This document shows, one piece after another, positions 41,801-46,276 of a DNA stretch of 46,276 nt. The stretch's first letter is position 1. Each line of letters opens with the position of its first letter. The DNA is from Azoarcus sp. (lineage in GTDB: Bacteria > Pseudomonadota > Gammaproteobacteria > Burkholderiales > Rhodocyclaceae): contig JAUSOD010000002.1 in assembly GCA_030656215.1 (NCBI GenBank), forward strand, positions 1 through 46,276, given 5' to 3'. The position numbers and the translations under genes were made by a program. The notes beneath the pieces were generated by a model, which was not told the DNA's origin, made no database searches, and was given only the letters and a program-made list of their open reading frames with translations.

Positions 41801-44529
41801 TCGACCAGGCGGCGGCCTTCATAGCGCCAGCGAGTCTCTTCTTCGGCACCGCTTCGGGCGTCGGTGATGCGCTGGCGCAGGATGCGGCCTTGCGCGTCAT
41901 GGTCGTAGCGGGCATGGTTGCCACGCGCATCGCGCATTGCGGTCAGGCGATCGGCTTCGTCGTAGTGGTGATGGACCTGACCGCTGTCGGGGCTGTATTT
42001 GAATACGGTGCGGCCGAAATCGTCAATGAGCTGGCGCGGGCTGGGTGAAGAGTGCTGTGCACCGGATTTTCGGGCGAGGTTTGAAGTGGGCTTGCCTTCT
42101 GCCGAGGCGGGTGCAGCTTGCGTGGGTGGAGTCGCTTTGGTGGGTGTGATGTCGGTCGGCTCGGGCGCGAGCAGCTGGCGGCGGCCCGTGTTGTCGGATA
42201 TTTCGACGATGCGCCCGCTGGGGTCGTAACGGTAGTGGGCGATCTTGAGCATGCTCGCGCTCGATTGCCTGATCTCGGTCAGGCGGCTTTCGCTGTCGTA
42301 CGCGTACTGGGTCGCGATGCCCAGCGCATGGGCCTGCCACGCCATCCGTCCTTGCGCATCGAATGCCTGATGCACGCTGGGCGTGTAGTTGTTTTCGGCA
42401 GGATCGCCTTGGCCTTGCTCGGTACGCCTGCCGAGGGCGTCGTACAGGAAGCTGCGCGTGGTGGGCCTGACCCACCCGGGGCCCGAATGCTGCACTTGGG
42501 TCAGTTGCTGGCGCGCGTTGTAGTGCAAGTCGGTGGCGACCCCCTGCTTGTTTTGTATGCGGGTGAGTTGGCCGGAAGCCTCATCGTGGGTGAGCTCGCT
42601 GGTCGCACCGCCCGGGACCGTGATGGAGACGGGGAATCGGCCACGCGCATCCCACTCTAATCGGGTGAGGTCCGAATCCGCCGGGATGCCCTGCGGCCCG
42701 TTGGGCAGTGGACCATCGATCTCGGCGAGCACGCTGCGCCCGTTGATGTGCGCGTAGATGTAGGTGGTGGTGCGCGAGAGTGGCGTGGGCGTTGGCCTTG
42801 GCTTGGGCGCCTCAAGGGTGTGAGACCTGTCGGGGGCGTCGGGCACGGCGGGTGAGAATCCGGTCTCGGTCACCGAGTGCAACTGCCCGGCCGCGTTATA
42901 GACCAGGTGCAGCTGATGCTCTGCGCCGGGGACCACGCTGGGGCGCGCGACAAGTACGGGGTGGGGTGCGGGCAGGACGAGGGTGTCGGGGTCGGCGCCG
43001 CCGCGGGTGGGCGTGGCCGCGGGGGCAGGAGTCGGGGCGTATTCGTAGCGGACCCAGTCGATGAGGCGGGCCTGGGCCCCGCTCAGATCGAGGCGGGTGA
43101 CCCGCAGCGGGCGGCTGGCCGCATCGAACCGGGTCTGCACCGATATGCGTGGGCGGCCACGGGTATCGAGCGTGGTGGTCGCGGTAAGACGGCCCTGGGC
43201 ATCGTAACGATAGCGCACGTTGGTCGGCCCGCAGGCGGCGCAGCCCGGGCCGCGTGATTCGAGGATGCGCCGTTCGCTGCCGATGAGGGCGGTGAGATAG
43301 ACGGTTTGCTCGCCGAGGCTGTTGGTCAGCAGGGTCCGGTCGGGGCGGGAGAAGTCGAGTGACACATCTCCGGGTCCGCGCGCGCCCTCGGGAGGCAGGG
43401 GGCCGCGCACAGAGCGCACGGCGCGGGCGCGGGCGTCGTAGACGTAGGTGGCGATGCGCTGGTGCAGGGTCTGCGCGTCGGAGCCCGCACCGGAGACGGT
43501 GATGCCGGTCAGCAGGGTGGGAAAGCGTGGATCCTCGTAGTGGTACTCACGTGCCAGGGTGCTCGTGCTTGAGCCCCGGTTGGCAAAGGGGTGGGGCTTC
43601 TCGGCGGGATCGTAGTCGGTGGGGAGGATGACCTTGACCAGATTGCTCATGGCGAGCGCCGCCTCCGGCGCACCCGGGTCGGGCGGCGTGCTGCCGTAGG
43701 TGTAGGAGAAGCGTCCGACCGGGCTGTCGATATGTGCCACGCCACGAAAACCGGGCGTCTGCCGATCGACGTAGGAGAGCACGAGCGAGCGTCCCTGCGG
43801 GTCGGTGACCTTGACCAAGCTGCCGCCGGGGTCGCGCTGCAGCGCGACGAATTCGCCCGTGGGGGCGAGGATCTGGACGAGCTTGCCGCGCTGGTCGAAG
43901 GTGAGCTTGCGCCCATCGGGCCACACCCACACGTACTCGTCGCCGTGGGTCTTGCGCACGATCACCAGTTTGCCACGGGCGGGATCGGCACTGGCGCACA
44001 GGCTGGGATCGTCGGCGTTGCGGGAGAACACGACGCGGGTGCCGTCGGCCTGGACGATTTGCAGGTTGGTCCGTGTGGCGTAAAGCTCGGTGTCGTAGGA
44101 GAGCTTCCAGCCGCGGCCGATGATGCCGCCGCCGGCGCGGCTGCGCTGGCTGTTGTAGTGGCGCACGATCTCCAGGCCGAGCACGCCGGGCAGCGCGGGC
44201 AGGTCGGCTTCCTTCTGGTACTTGTTGCCCGAGAGCAGACTCAGCGGGTTGCCTGCGCCCACGTTCTGACCGGTGCTCGAGGCCTGGCTGGCCGGGCCAC
44301 TGTCGGTGCCGCAGGGGGTGCCGGTGAGGTTGTTGACACACAGTAGTCGCCCGGCTGGCGCGCCGTTGCCGCCGGTGTCGGCGGGCGGGCAGCTCATGGT
44401 GACGCCGCAGCCGGAGGTCTGCGCGCCGCCCAGGATGTCGCCGAGTGCGGCGTGGCCCGGGGGCTGTGAGCCGGCGGCCAGAACAAGCGTGAGCAGGCGC
44501 AGTGCCCGGGTTAGCGCGACAGGTTTCAT
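38872..44529 (-). CDS. Secreted RHS protein with C-terminal DUF2235 (Tle1-like) phospholipase domain
   Basis: The 1885-residue protein has a Sec-type signal peptide (MKPVALTRALRLLTLVLAAG) and a DUF6531-like start near residue 93 (NPLSLLSGNKYQ). A long array of RHS/YD repeats follows, then the core end near 1428-1448 (SPDPLGTPDGPNPYAYV, then DPDG). The remaining ~438 residues form a DUF2235 hydrolase: FAFDGTDNS, GFSRGA with nucleophile S1565, LFDTV with D1619, and GAHADIGGGY with H1712. This matches Tle1-type type VI lipase effectors. There is no PAAR, VgrG or T6SS gene in the window, and the signal peptide suggests Sec export instead. A near-consensus promoter lies about 80 bases upstream. 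The ATG at 44529 is set by the signal peptide; a longer frame overlaps the lnt gene. Confidence 0.9.
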   Translation of the reverse strand: MKPVALTRALRLLTLVLAAGSQPPGHAALGDILGGAQTSGCGVTMSCPPADTGGNGAPAGRLLCVNNLTGTPCGTDSGPASQASSTGQNVGAGNPLSLLSGNKYQKEADLPALPGVLGLEIVRHYNSQRSRAGGGIIGRGWKLSYDTELYATRTNLQIVQADGTRVVFSRNADDPSLCASADPARGKLVIVRKTHGDEYVWVWPDGRKLTFDQRGKLVQILAPTGEFVALQRDPGGSLVKVTDPQGRSLVLSYVDRQTPGFRGVAHIDSPVGRFSYTYGSTPPDPGAPEAALAMSNLVKVILPTDYDPAEKPHPFANRGSSTSTLAREYHYEDPRFPTLLTGITVSGAGSDAQTLHQRIATYVYDARARAVRSVRGPLPPEGARGPGDVSLDFSRPDRTLLTNSLGEQTVYLTALIGSERRILESRGPGCAACGPTNVRYRYDAQGRLTATTTLDTRGRPRISVQTRFDAASRPLRVTRLDLSGAQARLIDWVRYEYAPTPAPAATPTRGGADPDTLVLPAPHPVLVARPSVVPGAEHQLHLVYNAAGQLHSVTETGFSPAVPDAPDRSHTLEAPKPRPTPTPLSRTTTYIYAHINGRSVLAEIDGPLPNGPQGIPADSDLTRLEWDARGRFPVSITVPGGATSELTHDEASGQLTRIQNKQGVATDLHYNARQQLTQVQHSGPGWVRPTTRSFLYDALGRRTEQGQGDPAENNYTPSVHQAFDAQGRMAWQAHALGIATQYAYDSESRLTEIRQSSASMLKIAHYRYDPSGRIVEISDNTGRRQLLAPEPTDITPTKATPPTQAAPASAEGKPTSNLARKSGAQHSSPSPRQLIDDFGRTVFKYSPDSGQVHHHYDEADRLTAMRDARGNHARYDHDAQGRILRQRITDARSGAEEETRWRYEGRRLVELIHPTQSERFEYDARGLRSARVVVLHTAQGELTAITRYKHDERGDLVATTLPDGSRLHYERNAQGQVVALKRGTVQTPWLRWLDREQTIAHDFERDLVGLRSYTAGNGIQTLHQRSREGILARVVHRQRASGQPRLARHQAMPVLLGYTTRETIEQLLGIRSAQAQGPEKTATGDPTRTAATAGTRPDVAPLPGALGLPDDPSALLDHRYVWDVRGNLLHSRQRAHQTDAQATRHSHAYDRAGRLVASVHWQDNNEVLTEEAVWRYAYDPAQRRVLSQQGITSQAELRAGTLRSAFQSSTHRRTDTGVTPARYSASGQPEQLGEREYDWDARGRLVEVSEHGTTVARYGYDHRGLRNAKHANDQTHYTLHDEARQPLAELDRDGRILRQYIWLADLPLAVIDTPQGAEPAAADQSAASRIAGDLLRIVHAWFGSSASIVWMHGNHLGAPEVATDAQGQVLWRATYAPFGAATVQARTFVLNLRLPGQYYDAETGLHYNRARYYDPDQGQYLSPDPLGTPDGPNPYAYVAFNPYAYVDPDGLILFAFDGTDNSRDPRELQRLGGSRTNVARFWDLYRDGPQNYVSGVGTHHFEDGRTNYLGDAYQDILPNGLGPIPDRGGNFTGRERIERMWSYFIDEAETMSDEDIMDIDIVGFSRGAAQAREFANLLAAAGIMQDGVRLIAYSAIDGASGQEVTRCQPVNLRFMGLFDTVLSTDLPWGAAYRLGIPAEFAFVAHAVALNEYRSQPYANDVLGYPFNAAFWNATRRPLADDLHQGSFPLESIGASSYAPGQVRIERGFIGAHADIGGGYAEGENQLSFVALHWMVEQAKKAGVNMDTTRLPSISAIATPIIHDQSNALRIGDPRETPPVSREVQQGDMTFTVTELLRAEDRQVRGAASGTTQRDMGFTDFGPDDRSLTTAGTHGFIAYTERPVTGEPGDTWNALTGNRTGQVDVAAYTAWLCQHGYFKGDSAQCQ

Positions 44530-44605
44530 GGGGCAGCGGGTTTGGTGGTGTTTGCAGCGTCGCGCGGCGACGTCCAGGGTCGGCGTTTCAATATATGCCC
44601 CTGGG

Positions 44606-44634
44606 TTTATATGACAAACGAGTTTATATGGCAA
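44606..44634 (-). promoter_or_regulatory. Near-consensus sigma-70 promoter of the RHS gene
   Basis: On the minus strand TTGCCA (44629-44634), a 17-base spacer, and TATAAA (44606-44611) each match consensus at 5 of 6 positions. Predicted start is near 44599, giving a leader of about 70 bases. The hexamers lie in an AT-rich patch, unlike the flanking GC-rich sequence, that also has two CATATAAAC repeats. Confidence 0.7.
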
Positions 44635-44680
44635 GGGAAACGATTGCCGGTAGATTGAATTCAGTCGCTTGCTGCCGACT

Positions 44681-46240
44681 TCATCCCCGCGTGCGCAGGT
44701 CCCTCCTGCGCATTTGTCGGCCGGCAGCGACAAGGAAGGTGAGGCAGCATGCCGCCAGTGCAGGTGCATCGCCGATGCGGGAATAGGGTGTGGTGCCTTG
44801 CACCGGCTGCACCAGTCCTTTCAGAACGCCGATGCCGTCCGTTGGCAACTGGCCCATGACCTCTCCGTGGTGATCGATATGTGCAGTCACGCCGCCGTTG
44901 GCGACGCGCAGGATCGGACGACCGGTCTCCAGTGCTCGAACACGCGCCATTGCCAGCCCTTGCGAGATCGCGGCGCTGTGCTCGAACCACGCAAGATTGC
45001 TTGGATTGAGTAGCACGCTGGCGTCGCGCGCACGACGTCGGGCAAGCCAATTGGCCGAATCCTCATGGCAGATCAAGGCGGCGATCCGGTGATCGCGCAC
45101 GACGAATGCCTGCTGTCCCGGTGCGCCCGGCGCCAGGTCCTTCAAGGCAAAGTGAACACGCTTTGAAAACCACTGGAAGCCCGCGGGACTGTATTCGCCG
45201 AAGGGCATCAGCAAGGCCTTGTCGAGGAACTGAAGTTGCGCGCTATCTGGGCGGATATGCAGCAGGCCGTTGTGTCCTTCCTGACGGCTACCCATCCGGG
45301 CGACGCCGACAAACAGGTGGCTGTGATGCAAGCTTGAGAAGTGGCTGAGCTTGTCGACGACGCCGGCAGGCAGTTGGTGAAAAAAAACCGGAAGCGCGGT
45401 CTCGGGGGCAAGGATCAGGCTGGCTGGCTCTTCCATCATCCGCGTTGTGAGTTCGTCGATCTGGCCGGGGATGGCGGTCGGTTCGAACTTGTCTTTCGGT
45501 CGAACTGCAGTCTGGATCAGGCGGAAGCTCATGGGTTCGCCCTCTGCAACGATCCATGGCATCGAACTACCCCATTGTCCGGACACTAAGGTGCAGATCA
45601 GACCCACGGTGAGCAAGATGGCAGGCCAGGGCTTGCGCCGAATCAGGTGCTCGACCGCGGGAATCCAGCCGAAGCAGATTGCATACGCGCCCAAACCGAG
45701 GCCGTGGAGTCCGGTCAGGGGCAGCACGCCTGCAAGTGGGGTGTCGAGCCACGCGTAGCCCATGGAGAGCGAACTGAAACCGTTGAACAGGTGCCCGCGC
45801 GCCCATTCGCCGGTGGCCCACAGTGCCGCCAGGGCTGCTGCTGCAGCCACGCCAGGCAAGCGTGCGGAGGTGCCGCCGCGGAGAAAGAGCCGTGCCCAGA
45901 GGTAGGCAGGAAGGGCCATGAAGGAGGCCAGGTAGAGCATGAAGATCGATGCCGAGAGCAGGGCGAACGCGATTGACAGGCCTGCCTTGTCGACCAGCGC
46001 AGTGAAGATCCAGCCATGTCCGGTGCCATGTTGTGCAAGCCCGAAAGCAAGGGCCAGCGCTGCGACCATGATGGGGCGGCCGCACAGTGCCAGACACACA
46101 TACAGCGCCCCGTACACCAGTGGCGTGATCCATGGCTGCGACCACGGGGCCCATGCAAGCACGCTGCCCGCGCCCAGGGCAGAGGCGCAGACGAGGCATG
46201 CGAGAAACACCACCGGAAACGGAGGATGGTGCGCGGACAT
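44681..46240 (-). CDS. lnt: Apolipoprotein N-acyltransferase (Lnt), divergent
   Basis: The 519-residue inner-membrane protein has about six N-terminal membrane segments, a periplasmic nitrilase-like domain and a C-terminal membrane segment. The Glu-Lys-Cys triad is complete: E280 in LAPETALP, K341 in KALLMPFGEYSP, and C391 in ICHEDS. Lnt adds the third acyl chain to lipoproteins. The NGFSSLSMGYAWLD region replaces the more usual TGFPW-type motif, so this may be a second, diverged copy, but I cannot see the rest of the genome. The gene lies 151 bases upstream of the RHS gene, on the same strand. An A8 tract (45380-45387) lies inside it. Confidence 0.85.
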   Translation of the reverse strand: MSAHHPPFPVVFLACLVCASALGAGSVLAWAPWSQPWITPLVYGALYVCLALCGRPIMVAALALAFGLAQHGTGHGWIFTALVDKAGLSIAFALLSASIFMLYLASFMALPAYLWARLFLRGGTSARLPGVAAAAALAALWATGEWARGHLFNGFSSLSMGYAWLDTPLAGVLPLTGLHGLGLGAYAICFGWIPAVEHLIRRKPWPAILLTVGLICTLVSGQWGSSMPWIVAEGEPMSFRLIQTAVRPKDKFEPTAIPGQIDELTTRMMEEPASLILAPETALPVFFHQLPAGVVDKLSHFSSLHHSHLFVGVARMGSRQEGHNGLLHIRPDSAQLQFLDKALLMPFGEYSPAGFQWFSKRVHFALKDLAPGAPGQQAFVVRDHRIAALICHEDSANWLARRRARDASVLLNPSNLAWFEHSAAISQGLAMARVRALETGRPILRVANGGVTAHIDHHGEVMGQLPTDGIGVLKGLVQPVQGTTPYSRIGDAPALAACCLTFLVAAGRQMRRRDLRTRG

Positions 46241-46276
46241 GAAGCCCTGCGTCTGTTTTATGCTGATGGAATATGC

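Noticed and set aside
38872-44529. RHS protein as part of a type VI secretion cluster in the window
   Set aside because: No VgrG, PAAR, Hcp or structural T6SS genes are present, and the protein starts with a Sec signal peptide.
45380-45387. A8 tract in lnt as a phase-variation switch
   Set aside because: The tract is short and encodes Val-Phe-Phe in a conserved region after the catalytic glutamate, so the intact frame appears selected.

Overview
The window is GC-rich chromosomal DNA from a denitrifying betaproteobacterium, most likely in the Rhodocyclales (Thauera/Azoarcus/Aromatoleum-like). This rests on gene content and order: rph-rdgB-hemW, yicC-gmk-rpoZ-spoT, a small DUF3460 gene, a dnr/narXL/napFDAGHBC block joined to ccmABCDEFGHI, and a chorismatase/halogenase-like pigment gene group. 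No database search was possible; identities come from motifs, lengths and context. No stretch over about 260 bases lacks a gene.

Layout. 1-600: edge of an integrated element at a tRNA-Arg(CCG) gene, with a truncated tyrosine integrase and a partial unknown gene. 687-5206 (minus): tightly spaced operon of a Ser/Thr kinase, a PP2C phosphatase, rph, rdgB and hemW. 5312-11880 (plus): yicC, gmk, rpoZ, a bifunctional RelA/SpoT enzyme, a DUF3460 protein, a UbiE-like methyltransferase and an exonuclease/GIY-YIG fusion. 11959-15462: nitrate/NO-type regulation, a Crp/Fnr (Dnr-like) regulator facing narX-narL, with a near-consensus NarL 7-2-7 site between them. 15511-21926: napFDAGHBC, preceded by a textbook class II FNR/Dnr-type promoter. 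22030-29168: complete cytochrome c maturation operon (ccmA-I), which makes the c-type hemes needed by NapB and NapC. 29198-32538: a periplasmic solute-binding protein paired with a hybrid sensor kinase. 32689-37539: a five-gene operon with a flavin halogenase-like oxidoreductase, a XanB2-like chorismatase, MipA/OmpV, an acyltransferase and a GT2 glycosyltransferase, probably part of a xanthomonadin/aryl-polyene-type pathway.

37507-46240 (minus) is the accessory part: a periplasmic glutaredoxin-like protein, a REP-like palindrome, a lipoprotein, a 1885-residue RHS protein and a divergent apolipoprotein N-acyltransferase. The RHS protein has a Sec-type signal peptide, an RHS/YD shell and a C-terminal DUF2235 (Tle1-like phospholipase) domain with its Ser-Asp-His motifs intact. 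The lipoprotein starts 14 bp downstream of it, has a perfect Shine-Dalgarno sequence and carries a C9 tract that could slip. I read this as a toxin/immunity module and consider it the best candidate for an undescribed system in the window.
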